From assembly GCF_014861365.1 (NCBI RefSeq), contig NZ_RRYW01000010.1, positions 1 through 55,051 of the forward strand: a stretch of 55,051 bases of DNA. Reading direction: 5' to 3'. The position numbers and the translations under genes were made by a program. The stretch comes from Psychrobacter sp. FME6 (GTDB lineage Bacteria; Pseudomonadota; Gammaproteobacteria; Pseudomonadales; Moraxellaceae). Under the pieces are notes generated by a model, which was given only the letters and a program-made list of their open reading frames with translations, ran no database searches and had not been told where the DNA came from. How positions within the stretch are numbered: position 1 is the first letter of the stretch; every line of letters begins with the position of its first letter. Of this stretch, positions 1 to 10,231 are shown piece after piece.

Positions 1-56
1 ATAGACAGTATATAGCGTTAGACCCTATGACAGCATGAATAATGTCCATTACACCC

Positions 57-94
57 AAAAATAGCATTTACCGTGATTGACGATAAATGCTATT
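57..94 (-). terminator. Rho-independent terminator after accD
   Basis: Positions 60-70 and 84-94 form an 11-bp perfect inverted repeat (aatagcattta / taaatgctatt) with a 13-nt loop. On the minus strand the stem is followed by a T run (positions 56-60 read in reverse), the layout of an intrinsic terminator. It lies about 100 bases beyond the accD stop, so it probably ends the leftward trp-accD transcript. Confidence 0.75.
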
Positions 95-195
95 CGTTAG
101 TTTTGCATAATTGGTAGATATTAGCACGCTGTTAAAGCGTTATATAGCTAATAAGAGACCGATTAATCTTTGATTACATCTCTCAATTACCAATT

Positions 196-1149
196 TTAAG
201 CATCGACATTAGGTACATGGCATAGTTTTGCTAACAAACGATAAATAGTATCGATTAGCTGATGACGGTGTACCACTTCATCAACCACGCCATGTTCTAA
301 TAAGAACTCAGCACGCTGGAATGGTTCTTCTAACGTCTCACGCACCGTTTGTTCAATCACCCGCTTGCCAGCAAAGCCAATCATCGCTTTTGGCTCTGCT
401 AAATGAATATCACCGAGCATGGCAAGCGATGCGGTGACACCGCCATATACAGGATTGGTCAGCACCACGATATAGGGTATACCCGCGATTCTTAAACGTT
501 CAATCGCCGCGCCAGTTCTTGCCATTTGCATCAATGACAATAAGCCTTCTTGCATACGCGCACCGCCAGAGGCTGCAAAGCATACCAAAGGTACTTTATC
601 TTCCAGCGCTTTTTCAGCAGCTTGGACAAAACGGTCGCCAACCACCGACCCCATAGAGCCACCCATAAAGCGGAAGTCAAAGGCACAAGCCACCACATCA
701 AGATTGCGCAATTTACCATACATCACAATCAGCGCCTCAGACTCACCTGTTTTCTCTTGGGCTTCTGTCATACGCTGTGGATACGGCTTACTGTCCACAA
801 ATTTTAACGGGTCTTTGGCAACAAACTCTTGCCCAAGCTCGCCATCTACTTGCTCAAGCAACCAGTTCAAACGCTCACGAGCGCTCATCGGTAAATGATG
901 GTCACAATGTGGGCAAACATAGCAGTTAAAAATCAGCGCGGTATTGGTAATCATCGAATGACAGTTGCTACATTTCGTTGACGGCTCGGTTTCTACTGCC
1001 GTCAGAGGTGCCGTCAACTGCTGTTTAATACCCGGTATCGGGCGATTAAACCACGACTGCCCAGCCGTATTGCCACTTTGCTGAGCGCTCGTAGCACCAT
1101 CGTTATTCGTATCTGGTTTTGTTATCGTATCAGTCATATTATTCGCCAT
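196..1149 (-). CDS. accD: Acetyl-CoA carboxylase carboxyltransferase subunit beta
   Basis: AccD is the beta subunit of the cytosolic carboxyltransferase. With AccA it moves the carboxyl group from carboxybiotin on AccB to acetyl-CoA, giving malonyl-CoA for fatty-acid synthesis. The 317-residue product has the N-terminal four-cysteine zinc ribbon (C60, C63, C79, C82, the CxxC-x15-CxxC spacing of the family) followed by the crotonase-like fold with SGGARMQEG and a glycine-rich GGVTAS stretch. The ~35-residue Asn/Thr/Gln-rich N-terminus is longer than in E. coli; M5 is an alternative start. It is last in the leftward trp block, 263 bases after trpA, with a terminator downstream. The trpA-accD adjacency is familiar from other gammaproteobacteria. 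Confidence 0.97.
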   Translation of the reverse strand: MANNMTDTITKPDTNNDGATSAQQSGNTAGQSWFNRPIPGIKQQLTAPLTAVETEPSTKCSNCHSMITNTALIFNCYVCPHCDHHLPMSARERLNWLLEQVDGELGQEFVAKDPLKFVDSKPYPQRMTEAQEKTGESEALIVMYGKLRNLDVVACAFDFRFMGGSMGSVVGDRFVQAAEKALEDKVPLVCFAASGGARMQEGLLSLMQMARTGAAIERLRIAGIPYIVVLTNPVYGGVTASLAMLGDIHLAEPKAMIGFAGKRVIEQTVRETLEEPFQRAEFLLEHGVVDEVVHRHQLIDTIYRLLAKLCHVPNVDA

Positions 1150-1292
1150 TATCTAAGGCTTATCGACAAGTTGGCTTAGTTACCTGTCCCTAAGAAGTCC
1201 GTTTATAAAAATCAATTTAAAAGTCACATACCCTTATAACATCATCAGTTATAAAGAGCGGTTATGCGTAACTGTAACAATTTATATGTGAT

Positions 1293-1316
1293 GTTAGTTT
1301 ACACACGTAAACTAAC
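1293..1316. promoter_or_regulatory. Perfect 10-bp inverted repeat upstream of accD
   Basis: gttagtttac (1293-1302) and gtaaactaac (1307-1316) form a perfect 10-bp palindrome with a 4-nt loop in the 263-base trpA-accD gap. No T run follows on either strand, so it does not look like a plain terminator. It could be an operator for accD or a processing or stability hairpin on the trpA-accD message. Only the symmetry is visible; the function is inferred. Confidence 0.45.
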
Positions 1317-1412
1317 TTTAGCAAAGTCATTTGCCTCTGTCTTTATAAACATTGTTATAAATACGGTACTAAATATTGTGACGATAACTTGCCGATTTAT
1401 TTGGGCGGGCGA

Positions 1413-2231
1413 CTATAAACTATCAAGTGCGCCGCGTAACTCGTCCATTTTAGCCATAATTTTTTGCTGCGCATTAGCAACCGCAGTGGCATCATTGGCA
1501 TTGATATCAGCAAAGTTTTGTACCAAGGCACTACCGACAATAATACCATCGGCATGGGCACCAATCGCTTTGGCTGATGCCGCATCACGAATGCCAAAGC
1601 CGACACATACTGGCAAATCTGTCTCTGCTTTAATGGCTTGTACTTGGGTCGCGACATCGTCGGTATCCAACGTTGCTGAACCGGTTACACCTTTTAAAGA
1701 CACATAATAAATATAACCACCACAATGGGTCAATACTTGCTCACGGCGCTCAGGCAAAGTGGTTGGTGACAGCAAGAAAATCTCATTCATCGCATGGTCA
1801 GTCAAATGCTGGGTAAAGCTACCGGCTTCGGCTGGTGGTAAATCAACCATCAAAATCCCATCGACGCCCGACTGCTCGCATAAAGCAACAAAGTTATCAT
1901 AGCCGATAATCTCAACGGGATTGAGATAACCCATCAAAATAATGGGCGTTTGGCTGTCTTGCTGACGGAACTCTGCGACCATCTTTAGTGCATCACGCGT
2001 ACTAGTGCCCGCTGCTAACGCACGCTCTCCCGCCAAGGCAACGACTGGACCGTCTGCCATTGGGTCAGAAAACGGTAAGCCAACTTCTATCATATCTGCG
2101 CCGTGCTTGACTAAATCATGCAGCAAACCAACGAAGTTACTAGGGTTAGGATCGCCTGCCATGACATAAGGAATCAGGGCTTTTTTATTTTGTGCTTTTA
2201 GCGTTTCAAAAGTGCTTTCAATACGGGTCAT
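1413..2231 (-). CDS. trpA: Tryptophan synthase alpha subunit
   Basis: TrpA cleaves indole-3-glycerol phosphate to indole and glyceraldehyde-3-phosphate and channels indole to TrpB in the alpha2beta2 complex. The 272-residue TIM barrel has the catalytic pair exactly where the family has it: E49 in the MIEVGLPFSDP strand and D60 in the PMADGP loop. The phosphate-binding GFGIRDAASA and IIVGSALV segments are near the C-terminus. Length is normal (E. coli 268). The start ATG follows a purine-rich stretch. Unusually, it is separated from trpB by about 860 bases holding an unrelated ORF, so the usual trpB-trpA translational coupling is lost. Confidence 0.97.
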   Translation of the reverse strand: MTRIESTFETLKAQNKKALIPYVMAGDPNPSNFVGLLHDLVKHGADMIEVGLPFSDPMADGPVVALAGERALAAGTSTRDALKMVAEFRQQDSQTPIILMGYLNPVEIIGYDNFVALCEQSGVDGILMVDLPPAEAGSFTQHLTDHAMNEIFLLSPTTLPERREQVLTHCGGYIYYVSLKGVTGSATLDTDDVATQVQAIKAETDLPVCVGFGIRDAASAKAIGAHADGIIVGSALVQNFADINANDATAVANAQQKIMAKMDELRGALDSL

Positions 2232-2300
2232 AGTGGTCTCTTAATTTAATTTACAGTTAATCTTTTATTATTGAGTCGCGTAACACACATATTCTCTCTA

Positions 2301-3011
2301 CTAATAACCTTGCCAGTCGATATCTAACTGTTCGGTACGGTTATAGAGTATATGAGTTAATAACAACGCTACTTGTATTCTATGAATCTGATAATGATTG
2401 TCTGAATTATCGTTTAAAACATAACTTCCAAGCGTTGACTTTAATAGTATAAATTCTGATAACCCATCCCCATCAAGTGAGTCAGGAATAATATTATCCT
2501 CGAACCTTTCACTGGTATTAGGCTTGTAGAGTACTGAAATACCACTATCATCTTTTTCAATGTTATAAACAATTTCATCTATATTATCAAAACAAATCAC
2601 TCTCTCTTTACGGTGACTATTTGAGAGGACTCTTAATTCATCAGAGGTAATAGACAGGATAGATTCTAAATGCCAATCAATATTTTTTGCCATATATTTA
2701 CTAGGTAAGTTTTGGCCTTTTTCTTTACGAAATGCTAAGTAATGAGAAAATATGTGCCATAACATGAACATACTACATATAACAAAAATGGACTTAACCT
2801 TTAATAGATCATTACTACCTAAGAACCTCTCTGCTAGATACAAAAGAAAGCCGATCACTACCGAGAGCAAAGCTAGTTGCATACTATCAACAAACTTTTC
2901 ACTTTGAAAAAACTTTAGTTCTTTCTTAGGCAGTAGCGTATTAATGCTCAAGGGCAGGCTAAGTGTTAGCTTATCTGGAAAACTATCTAGCTCAAATAAA
3001 TTATGACTCAC
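2301..3011 (-). CDS. Uncharacterised AT-rich membrane protein inserted between trpB and trpA
   Basis: I do not recognise this 236-residue protein. Two hydrophobic segments (about residues 43-61 and 72-92) predict a two-helix membrane anchor. A soluble C-terminal part of about 140 residues is rich in Asp, Asn and Ser. Its beta-strand-like stretches (ERVICFDNIDEIVYNI, SGISVLYKP) faintly recall bacterial PH-like domains, but that is only an impression. It is codirectional with the trp genes, 70 bases before trpA and 85 bases after trpB, and much more AT-rich than either neighbour. Together these suggest an acquired gene lodged in the operon. No recombination remnants were seen at its ends. Confidence 0.75.
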   Translation of the reverse strand: MSHNLFELDSFPDKLTLSLPLSINTLLPKKELKFFQSEKFVDSMQLALLSVVIGFLLYLAERFLGSNDLLKVKSIFVICSMFMLWHIFSHYLAFRKEKGQNLPSKYMAKNIDWHLESILSITSDELRVLSNSHRKERVICFDNIDEIVYNIEKDDSGISVLYKPNTSERFEDNIIPDSLDGDGLSEFILLKSTLGSYVLNDNSDNHYQIHRIQVALLLTHILYNRTEQLDIDWQGY

Positions 3012-3095
3012 CGTACCCTCAATATTAGATAACTCTCAAGTTAATAATGGAACTAAAGTAGATTCGAATGATAGGAACTCTAAAATCGTAGTAAT

Positions 3096-4370
3096 TTACA
3101 ACTCAATCCCTTCTGCCTTCATCACCGAATGTAAGTCTTTATCGCCGCGACCTGACATATTAACGATAATGGTCTGATCTGGGGTCATTGTCTTAGCCAG
3201 CTTCAATGCATAAGCAACGGCATGAGCAGATTCGAGTGCAGGGATGATGCCCTCTTTACGCGTCACTTCATGAAAACCTTCTAATGACTCTTTATCGGTA
3301 CAGCCAACATATTCGACACGTTTCATATCTTTTAAGAAGCTGTGCTCAGGACCGACACCAGGGTAATCAAGACCAGCTGAAATAGAATGGGTTTCTTGGA
3401 TTTGACCTTCATCGTCTGCCATTAGATAGGTACGGTTGCCGTGTAAGACACCGATACGACCAGCGGCTAATGGCGCTGAATGGCGACCTGTTTCAATGCC
3501 GTCACCGGTTGCTTCAACGCCATACATTTTGACCTCAGTATCATTTAAGAAATCAAAGAATAAGCCAATAGCGTTCGAGCCACCGCCGACACAAGCGACC
3601 AATGCATCAGGCAATTTGCCGGTTTTTTCTAAATGCTGAATACGTGCTTCTTTACCGATAATCGCTTGGAAATCACGCACTAGTAGCGGATAAGGATGCG
3701 GGCCAGCAACGGTGCCAATAATATAATAGGTAGTATCGACATTGGTCACCCAATCACGCATCGCTTCGTTCATCGCGTCTTTAAGCGTACGCGAACCCGA
3801 TGTGACAGGTACGACAGTTGCACCAAGTAAGCGCATACGATAGACGTTCATCTTTTGGCGTTCGACATCGTCCGCACCCATATAAACGATACACTCTAGT
3901 CCCAAACGTGCGGCAATGGTTGCAGTCGCTACGCCATGCTGTCCTGCGCCAGTCTCGGCGATGATGCGTTTTTTACCGCACATTTTAGCAAGTAAGGCTT
4001 GGCCGATGGTGTTATTCACTTTATGGGCGCCAGTATGGTTCAAGTCTTCACGTTTAAAATAAATCTGCGCCCCGCCAATCTCATCACTGAGCCGCTTGGC
4101 ATGATAAAGTGGTGTTGGACGACCGACATAATTGACCAAATCATTGTGATATTCTTCCCAAAACGCTGGATCCGCTTTGACCTTGGTATATAGCGCTTCT
4201 AGCTCTTCTAATGCTGCCATCAGCGTTTCAGAAACAAAACGTCCACCGTGCACACCAAAATGTCCACGAGCATCGGGATACTGGTTAAAGTCTTGGACGT
4301 CTTCTGGATTGGTAAAGCTGTTGATCGCTTTTGCAGCGTCAGTTAAATCTTTATTAGCGACATGACTCAT
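3096..4370 (-). CDS. trpB: Tryptophan synthase beta chain
   Basis: TrpB is the PLP enzyme that condenses indole with serine to give tryptophan. The 424-residue product carries the Schiff-base lysine K117 in HTGAHKVNN and the phosphate-binding GGGSNAIG loop, plus the [15 protein letters not shown]-terminal signature. Compared with E. coli (397) it has about 30 extra N-terminal residues; no better-placed internal Met exists before the conserved GHFGVHGG block, so the ATG at 4370 is kept. A possible RBS (aggaatt on the minus strand) lies just upstream. It sits between trpF and an orphan ORF that precedes trpA. Confidence 0.97.
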   Translation of the reverse strand: MSHVANKDLTDAAKAINSFTNPEDVQDFNQYPDARGHFGVHGGRFVSETLMAALEELEALYTKVKADPAFWEEYHNDLVNYVGRPTPLYHAKRLSDEIGGAQIYFKREDLNHTGAHKVNNTIGQALLAKMCGKKRIIAETGAGQHGVATATIAARLGLECIVYMGADDVERQKMNVYRMRLLGATVVPVTSGSRTLKDAMNEAMRDWVTNVDTTYYIIGTVAGPHPYPLLVRDFQAIIGKEARIQHLEKTGKLPDALVACVGGGSNAIGLFFDFLNDTEVKMYGVEATGDGIETGRHSAPLAAGRIGVLHGNRTYLMADDEGQIQETHSISAGLDYPGVGPEHSFLKDMKRVEYVGCTDKESLEGFHEVTRKEGIIPALESAHAVAYALKLAKTMTPDQTIIVNMSGRGDKDLHSVMKAEGIEL

Positions 4371-4533
4371 GGTAATTCCTACTATAATAAGTGGTATTTT
4401 TTAGAATAAATAAGGGGATGAAATTATGGGTATAACAATTTATAGATACAGCAATACAGGGGTAGCAATAAATATAACAGTTAAGCAGAATATCGGAATA
4501 ACGACTAAATAATATCTGAATATAGCAAATAGC

Positions 4534-5205
4534 TTAGAGGGCGTCAGTGACCGTCTCGTTTTGCCATCGGTCACGTTTTACTGCCTTCATAAAAGCGCGC
4601 ATTTTTTCCGCATCTTTTTTGCCTTTCTCAAGCTCAATACCGCCACTGACATCGACGGCATAAATAGGCAGCTCTAATGTAGCAGCGACATTATCGGCAT
4701 CAAGCCCACCTGCTAAAATAATCGGTAGCGAGCTGTCTTGCGGTAATAGACTCCAATCAAAACGCGCACCTGTGCCACCATATTTATGGGGATGGTAAGC
4801 ATCCAATAAGATACTGTTCGCTCCAGCTGCGGCAAACTCATTAATCTGGGCACTGACACTAGCAGCAGTATGTTGTTCAGTATTGATACGCAACGCTTTT
4901 ATCCAGCGTTTATTGACTGCACTTGCCAGCTGCTGACATTGTTCAGGCGTTTCATCACCGTGGAATTGAATGATATCAAAAGACACACGGTTTGCGAGTT
5001 CAACCAGCTCTGCTCGTGACATATTCACTACTAAAGCCACCACACTTATAAACGCCGGCAAAGAAGCGCTTAGCAATTGCGCCTGCTCGATGGTGACAGC
5101 CCGCGGACTGGGAGGGTAAAACACTAAGCCAACCGCATCGACGCCCAACTGAGCAGCAGTTTTAATATCACTGGGCTGGGTAAACCCGCAAAACTTAACG
5201 TGCAT
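4534..5205 (-). CDS. trpF: Phosphoribosylanthranilate isomerase
   Basis: TrpF performs the Amadori rearrangement of N-(5-phosphoribosyl)anthranilate to the carboxyphenylamino-deoxyribulose phosphate, the third step of tryptophan synthesis. It is a stand-alone 223-residue TIM barrel, not fused to TrpC as in enterics. The catalytic base C6 (VKFCGFTQ) and acid D135 (SILLDAY) are present, with the phosphate-binding GGTGARFDW and LAGGLDADN loops. It is the first gene of the leftward trp block and is divergent from the photolyase gene, sharing a 213-base promoter region. No Trp-rich leader peptide or attenuator was seen there. Confidence 0.95.
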   Translation of the reverse strand: MHVKFCGFTQPSDIKTAAQLGVDAVGLVFYPPSPRAVTIEQAQLLSASLPAFISVVALVVNMSRAELVELANRVSFDIIQFHGDETPEQCQQLASAVNKRWIKALRINTEQHTAASVSAQINEFAAAGANSILLDAYHPHKYGGTGARFDWSLLPQDSSLPIILAGGLDADNVAATLELPIYAVDVSGGIELEKGKKDAEKMRAFMKAVKRDRWQNETVTDAL

Positions 5206-5418
5206 GATGTGACCTTAGATATGATACTTAATATGAAATGGTTATATCGGCTTTGCTAAACTGAGTAAGACCAAGTGCTAATTGCCAAAGCTAAACATTC
5301 TATATGATGATAATTTGTTAATGGAACAGCAAATCAATTGCTTCCAAAAACTTATCCTAGCATACTTTTATTCATAGTTTTGTTTATGATTGCGATTGAT
5401 TAATATAGGGACTTATGA

Positions 5419-7074
5419 ATGTCTAAAACTACGTCGACAGCGGTTAATAATACCAACAGCCATAATAAAAATACCAGCGCAAGTCCACCCCATTATCTGA
5501 TGTGGTTTCGCCGTGACTTAAGGCTACATGATAATACCGCATTGGCGGCGCTGTGCGAGCGTGCAAATGATAATAATGCTTTGGTAAGTGCTGTTTTTTT
5601 TCTCACTCCCAAGCAATGGCAAGCCCATGACATGTCATTGTCTCAGATTGATCATATCGCGCGTACGCTACCTATCTTAGCGAAATCTCTGCAAAAACAA
5701 TTAAATATCACCTTAAGTGTACAGGTTTGCGAGAGTTTCTCTGATTGCGTGGAGACACTAAGCGCATTATGTGCAGCCAATAATATCAGCTGCGTAATGG
5801 CCAATCATGAGTATGAAGGCAATGAGATTGCACGAGACGACGAACTAACCAAACAACTTGCCAAATCTGATATCGAATTTATCCGCTGGCACGACCAATG
5901 TATCTTGCCGCCGCAAACCATCACTACCAATGATGACAGCATGTATCAAGTATTTACGCCTTTTTATAACAAATGGCGTCATACCTTGGATGTTGGCAGC
6001 ATTCAAATACATCACGCCCCAGTAGTAAATAAGGATCATAAAGCTAATATAAAATTAACAACAGCCAGCGCAAACACTATCAAAGAAATAGAAAGTATCA
6101 GTAACATAGTAGTCAATGACTATCAGAAACCACTACAGAATAATAAAGCCTACCAGCATATTGATAGGGACGCTCAGCTGAATCACGCACGAGAAACGTA
6201 TCCTGCTGGCGAAGTAGCTGTTTGTCACCGATTAGACCAGTTTATCGCTGAAGATATCAATAACTATGATATCAGTCGTGATGTACCAAGCTTGCAGGCG
6301 ACCAGTCAGTTATCTGCTTATCTTACTATTGGGTCGATTAGTCCCAGACTTTGCTATTTACAAGCCACCAAAGCGTTGGAAAAATCACATAGCAATGATA
6401 GCGGCACCCTTAATAATTCTGATAGCGTTAATAACAATGACATCAACCGCTGGATAAGTGAGCTGGCTTGGCGAGACTTTTATCGTCATGTGCTAGTGAA
6501 TAAACCTGAGCTGATTCGCCATCAAGCCTATAAACATGAAACCGACGCCAAAATTGATTGGTCATATAATCAGGATGACTTTGAGGCGTGGTGTACAGGT
6601 AAAACAGGCGTGCCATTAGTCGATGCGGCAATGCGCTGTCTCAATGCCACAGGCTTTATGCACAATCGCTTACGCATGGTCACAGCGATGTTTTTGACCA
6701 AGGATTTATTGATTGATTGGCGCTTAGGTGAGCGTTACTTTATGCAGCAGCTGATAGACGGTGACTTTGCCTCAAATAATGGTGGCTGGCAATGGAGCGC
6801 ATCAACAGGTACCGATGCTGCGCCCTACTTCCGTATTATGAACCCCTTTAGCCAAGCCAAAAGCCATGATCCTGATGGCGAATTTATTAAAACCTGGCTA
6901 CCGGAATTAAAAGAGGTTCCTAGCAAAATACTGCACTCAGAAGAGAAACTGCGTAAAGCACTTATTGAAAACAATAAGTCCAACAATGATCTATTTGGTA
7001 AGCTCAACTACCCTGTCCCTATAGTCGAGCATAAGGTCGCACGGCAATTGGCAATTGCTGAATTTAAAAAGTAA
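5419..7074 (+). CDS. phr: Deoxyribodipyrimidine (CPD) photolyase
   Basis: A blue-light flavoenzyme that reverses cyclobutane pyrimidine dimers. The N-terminal antenna-binding domain begins at HYLMWFRRDLRLHDNTAL (about residue 25), and the C-terminal FAD domain contains WRDFYRHVL and MHNRLRMVTAMFLTKDLL. The diagnostic active-site run NNGGWQW (N453 to W459) matches E. coli N378 and W382. At 551 residues it is longer than the usual ~470 because of a 24-residue Asn/Thr-rich N-terminus and Asn/Ser-rich insertions near residues 200-250 and 320-340. A class I CPD photolyase fits best; a (6-4) or DASH cryptochrome is less likely. It is divergent from trpF. Confidence 0.95.
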   Translation: MSKTTSTAVNNTNSHNKNTSASPPHYLMWFRRDLRLHDNTALAALCERANDNNALVSAVFFLTPKQWQAHDMSLSQIDHIARTLPILAKSLQKQLNITLSVQVCESFSDCVETLSALCAANNISCVMANHEYEGNEIARDDELTKQLAKSDIEFIRWHDQCILPPQTITTNDDSMYQVFTPFYNKWRHTLDVGSIQIHHAPVVNKDHKANIKLTTASANTIKEIESISNIVVNDYQKPLQNNKAYQHIDRDAQLNHARETYPAGEVAVCHRLDQFIAEDINNYDISRDVPSLQATSQLSAYLTIGSISPRLCYLQATKALEKSHSNDSGTLNNSDSVNNNDINRWISELAWRDFYRHVLVNKPELIRHQAYKHETDAKIDWSYNQDDFEAWCTGKTGVPLVDAAMRCLNATGFMHNRLRMVTAMFLTKDLLIDWRLGERYFMQQLIDGDFASNNGGWQWSASTGTDAAPYFRIMNPFSQAKSHDPDGEFIKTWLPELKEVPSKILHSEEKLRKALIENNKSNNDLFGKLNYPVPIVEHKVARQLAIAEFKK

Positions 7075-7079
7075 GCACT

Positions 7080-7117
7080 AAAAAAGGCTTTATACGATTG
7101 GATTCGATATAAAGCCT
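7080..7117 (-). terminator. Terminator between phr and the convergent DUF4230 gene
   Basis: A 10-bp stem, aggctttata (7085-7094) with tataaagcct (7108-7117), has a 13-nt loop. On the minus strand it is followed by six Ts, so it should end the leftward DUF4230 transcript. Lying only a few bases after the phr stop, it may also stop phr transcription, although the T run on the plus strand is poor. Confidence 0.65.
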
Positions 7118-7139
7118 ATTGTATAAATACTCATCAGAG

Positions 7140-7889
7140 TTATGAGTTTGTGGTTGGCATCTGGCACGCGCCAGCACCTTGAGTGGTTACGGTAACCACC
7201 GCACCAGTTAATGAAAATAGTTGTTGCAACTGAGTTTGTGCATTTTGTAATGCCATATTCATTACATCGCCACGACATGCACGCTCAAGCACTTCTTTTT
7301 TGGCCATGCTTTGGGCTTGTTGTAATATCTTTGGATCAACTTGCATCATACCAAAAGCACCCGTTTGCCAATCATAAATCTCGATATCATCTAGATAAAC
7401 CGAAAATATTTCTGATGGCGGTAAAGTAATATTGATTTTCGGCATAATAGAAATGGGATTATTAGCATCAGCAGGCGCAGCATTGTCTACATCAGACTCG
7501 GTAGGTTGTACCACTTGCACCATATCAGGCGTCAATGCACTCAAATCGATACCCGCCTCCACGCGCCCACGGGCGATAAACAACCCTTTTTGCTCGTCTT
7601 GCCACAGCTTCATCCAGCTCCCTGGGCGCTGGCTCGTTATAACAGTATCCACGCTAAAAGCGACCGTTTCTAAACGATTTAACTTCTGAATTTGCATCAC
7701 CACACCCTCACGAGTGATGGTTTCTATCGGCTCATCTTTGGTACCATTCTGCACACTATAAATCGCAAAGACGATAGCTGCTAGACCGATAAGCAATACC
7801 ACCCAAGACATCATGGCCACAGGTTTTTTGGCTTGCTGGCGATTAACTGAGTTATCACTCATCGGAGGGCGGTTATTAGGGTTAGCCAT
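7140..7889 (-). CDS. DUF4230 family membrane-anchored protein
   Basis: A 249-residue protein with a Lys-flanked N-terminal transmembrane helix (about residues 24-45) and an extracytoplasmic domain. The pattern EGVVMQIQKLNRLETVAFSV, then GRVEAGIDLSALTPDM, then ITLPPSEIFSVYLDD, then a C-terminal helix with conserved Cys and Asn-Ala, matches my memory of DUF4230, whose function is unknown. Two late cysteines (in ERACRGD and GAGACQMP) could form a disulfide. It is convergent with phr and preceded by a 600-base intergenic region. Family assignment is by motif recall only. Confidence 0.75.
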   Translation of the reverse strand: MANPNNRPPMSDNSVNRQQAKKPVAMMSWVVLLIGLAAIVFAIYSVQNGTKDEPIETITREGVVMQIQKLNRLETVAFSVDTVITSQRPGSWMKLWQDEQKGLFIARGRVEAGIDLSALTPDMVQVVQPTESDVDNAAPADANNPISIMPKINITLPPSEIFSVYLDDIEIYDWQTGAFGMMQVDPKILQQAQSMAKKEVLERACRGDVMNMALQNAQTQLQQLFSLTGAVVTVTTQGAGACQMPTTNS

Positions 7890-8489
7890 GTAAACTACCT
7901 TATTGTTTTATTATTAGCATAAAATGCGTAATTCCTAAGTACTTAATGATATTTCTTTACAGCAATTTCAAGTAGTTACTACCATTTATCCACACACCTG
8001 TTTGCACAAAGCTCCCTCTACATCCTAAGTTAACAAACGCGCTATTAGCTTACATCAGCTTTTTTATTAAAGTCTTCTTAGAACAATCTGAATAAGTATT
8101 TACAGTGATATTGATGGGTTTTAAGCGCCTTTAGACTGAAAAAACAAAAAGTCATTGCGTCTTAGAGCAACTTTACCTAACATAGACAGATTGTATTGAT
8201 AAAAGGTCAGTATAGATATATTTATCAGGCACTTTGCCCTGACACTTATCTATTTAACCGCTCGATATATTGATAAGTCAATCGAAAACCCTTCCCTTGT
8301 TAGAGAACGGTTTTGTTTATCTGCTTTTTATAAGCACTTTAGTTGATAAGTAGTTTAGTTGCTAGGATATCTCCTAGGTTAATGCGAAGTAATAAAGGTA
8401 AGCTTGCGGCGGCAATGAAACGATTAGCCATACGCTCAACATCCTACTATTTCTTATTTTTTTATCGTTGATAAGGTTACGCTTTATTT
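7890..8489. other. 600-base intergenic region before proS
   Basis: AT-rich gap between the divergent DUF4230 and proS genes. A short inverted repeat, ctagga-tatc-tcctag (near 8363-8378), lies about 110 bases before proS. I found no small ORF with a credible RBS, no tRNA-like cloverleaf and no recognisable riboswitch. It presumably holds both promoters. Confidence 0.4.
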
Positions 8490-10208
8490 ATGAAAGCCAG
8501 TCAATTTTTATTTGCCACCCTAAAAGAAACCCCAAGTGATGCCGATATCGCCTCAAGCCAATTGATGGTGCGCGCCGGTCTTATTCGTAAAATCGCTTCT
8601 GGGTTATATATTTGGCTGCCCATGGGGCTACGTATTTTACAAAAGGTTGAGCGCATCGTTCGCGAAGAGATGCAAAACGTCGGTGCCCAAGAAGTGCTCA
8701 TGCCGATGACTCAGCCTGCCGAGCTTTGGCAGATCACTGGGCGTTTTGACGACTATGGCCCTGAGCTATTACGTTTCAAAGACCGTCATGACCGTGATTT
8801 TGTACTGGGTCCCACCCACGAAGAAGTCATCACTAACCTCGCCCAGGGTGAGCTACGTAGCTACAAACAGCTACCGATTACTTTCTTTCAGATTCAAAAT
8901 AAATTCCGCGATGAGATTCGTCCACGTTTTGGGGTGATGCGTGCGCGTGAATTCACCATGAAAGATGCCTATTCTTTCCACGTTGACCAAGCGTCTTTGG
9001 CCAAGACTTACCATGATATGTATGACGCCTATACCCGCATCTTTACCCGTTTGGGTTTAGATTTCCGCGCGGTACAAGCAGATACTGGTTCTATTGGTGG
9101 ATTTGCCTCGCACGAGTTCCATGTACTAGCAGATAGTGGTGAAGACGATATCGCCTTCTCTGATTCTTCTGATTATGCTGCCAACGTTGAGCTTGCTGAA
9201 TCAGTGAGCATCGCTGAACGTCAGTCACCAAAAATGGAGCGTGAGGACGTCTTAACCGAAGGTATGACCAGTTGCAAAATGGTTGCTGAGCATTTAGACA
9301 TACCACTGGCGACGACGGTTAAAACGCTAATCGTCCACGGTCATACAGAAGACGAAAAGCCTCAATTGATTGCCGTTGTCCTACGTGGTGACCATCAGCT
9401 AAACACCATCAAAGCCGAAAAAATCGAAGAGGCCGATGTGCCTCTGACACTGGCCTCTGATGAAGAGCTAAAAGCTGCTGGTTTGCATAAAGGTTATATC
9501 GGTGTTGATTTAGACATGCCTGTTTTCGTTGACCGCTCAGCAGCCACCCTGTCAGACTTTGTGACGGGTGCTAATGAAGTCAATAAACATACCATTGGCA
9601 TGAACTGGGCACGTGATACCCGTATCACACGTATCGTCGATGTGCGTAACGTGCAAGAAGGCGACCCATCTCCCGATGGTAAAGGCAGCTTAAAAATCAA
9701 ACGCGGTATCGAAGTTGGTCATATCTTCCAGTTAGGTGATAAATACTCGCAAGCCATGAACTGCAAAGTTTCGGGTGAAGATGGCAAGCCAGTTACCTTA
9801 ATGATGGGCTGTTATGGTATTGGCATTAGCCGTATTATCGCTGCTGCTATCGAGCAGAATAACGATGAAAATGGCGTTATGTGGCCAATTACACCCAATG
9901 TTGATGACTCTATCGCACCATTTGAAGTGGCTATCATACCGATGAAGTCTAAAGAAGACACGGTCATGGAGACGGCAACCGCGCTATATGAAGAGTTAAA
10001 GGCGCAAGGTATTAATGTGCTCCTTGATGACCGTAACGAGCGTCCAGGCGTCAAGTTTGCTGACCTTGAATTGATTGGCATTCCGCATCGTATCGTGGTT
10101 TCTGACCGCAACCTTGCTGAAGACAAGTACGAATACGTCAATCGCCGTGAAGTAGAAAAACAAATGCTTAGCCGTGCAGAAGTATTGGCCAAAGTAAGCA
10201 AAAAATAG
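8490..10208 (+). CDS. proS: Prolyl-tRNA synthetase (bacterial, with editing insertion)
   Basis: Charges tRNA-Pro with proline in the cytosol. The 572 residues equal the E. coli length. Class II motif 1 lies in the N-terminal catalytic half ([23 protein letters not shown]). Motif 2 is [21 protein letters not shown]. The YbaK-like editing insertion occupies roughly residues 225-400 ([15 protein letters not shown] ... LRGDHQLN). Motif 3 is [13 protein letters not shown], and the anticodon-binding domain ([20 protein letters not shown]) ends the protein. It stands alone with its own strong terminator and is convergent with queF. Confidence 0.98.
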   Translation: MKASQFLFATLKETPSDADIASSQLMVRAGLIRKIASGLYIWLPMGLRILQKVERIVREEMQNVGAQEVLMPMTQPAELWQITGRFDDYGPELLRFKDRHDRDFVLGPTHEEVITNLAQGELRSYKQLPITFFQIQNKFRDEIRPRFGVMRAREFTMKDAYSFHVDQASLAKTYHDMYDAYTRIFTRLGLDFRAVQADTGSIGGFASHEFHVLADSGEDDIAFSDSSDYAANVELAESVSIAERQSPKMEREDVLTEGMTSCKMVAEHLDIPLATTVKTLIVHGHTEDEKPQLIAVVLRGDHQLNTIKAEKIEEADVPLTLASDEELKAAGLHKGYIGVDLDMPVFVDRSAATLSDFVTGANEVNKHTIGMNWARDTRITRIVDVRNVQEGDPSPDGKGSLKIKRGIEVGHIFQLGDKYSQAMNCKVSGEDGKPVTLMMGCYGIGISRIIAAAIEQNNDENGVMWPITPNVDDSIAPFEVAIIPMKSKEDTVMETATALYEELKAQGINVLLDDRNERPGVKFADLELIGIPHRIVVSDRNLAEDKYEYVNRREVEKQMLSRAEVLAKVSKK

Positions 10209-10231
10209 TTTTATAAAAAATACATTACAAG

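Noticed and set aside
5206..5418. Tryptophan attenuator before trpF
   Set aside because: No Trp-codon-rich leader peptide or terminator/antiterminator pair was seen.
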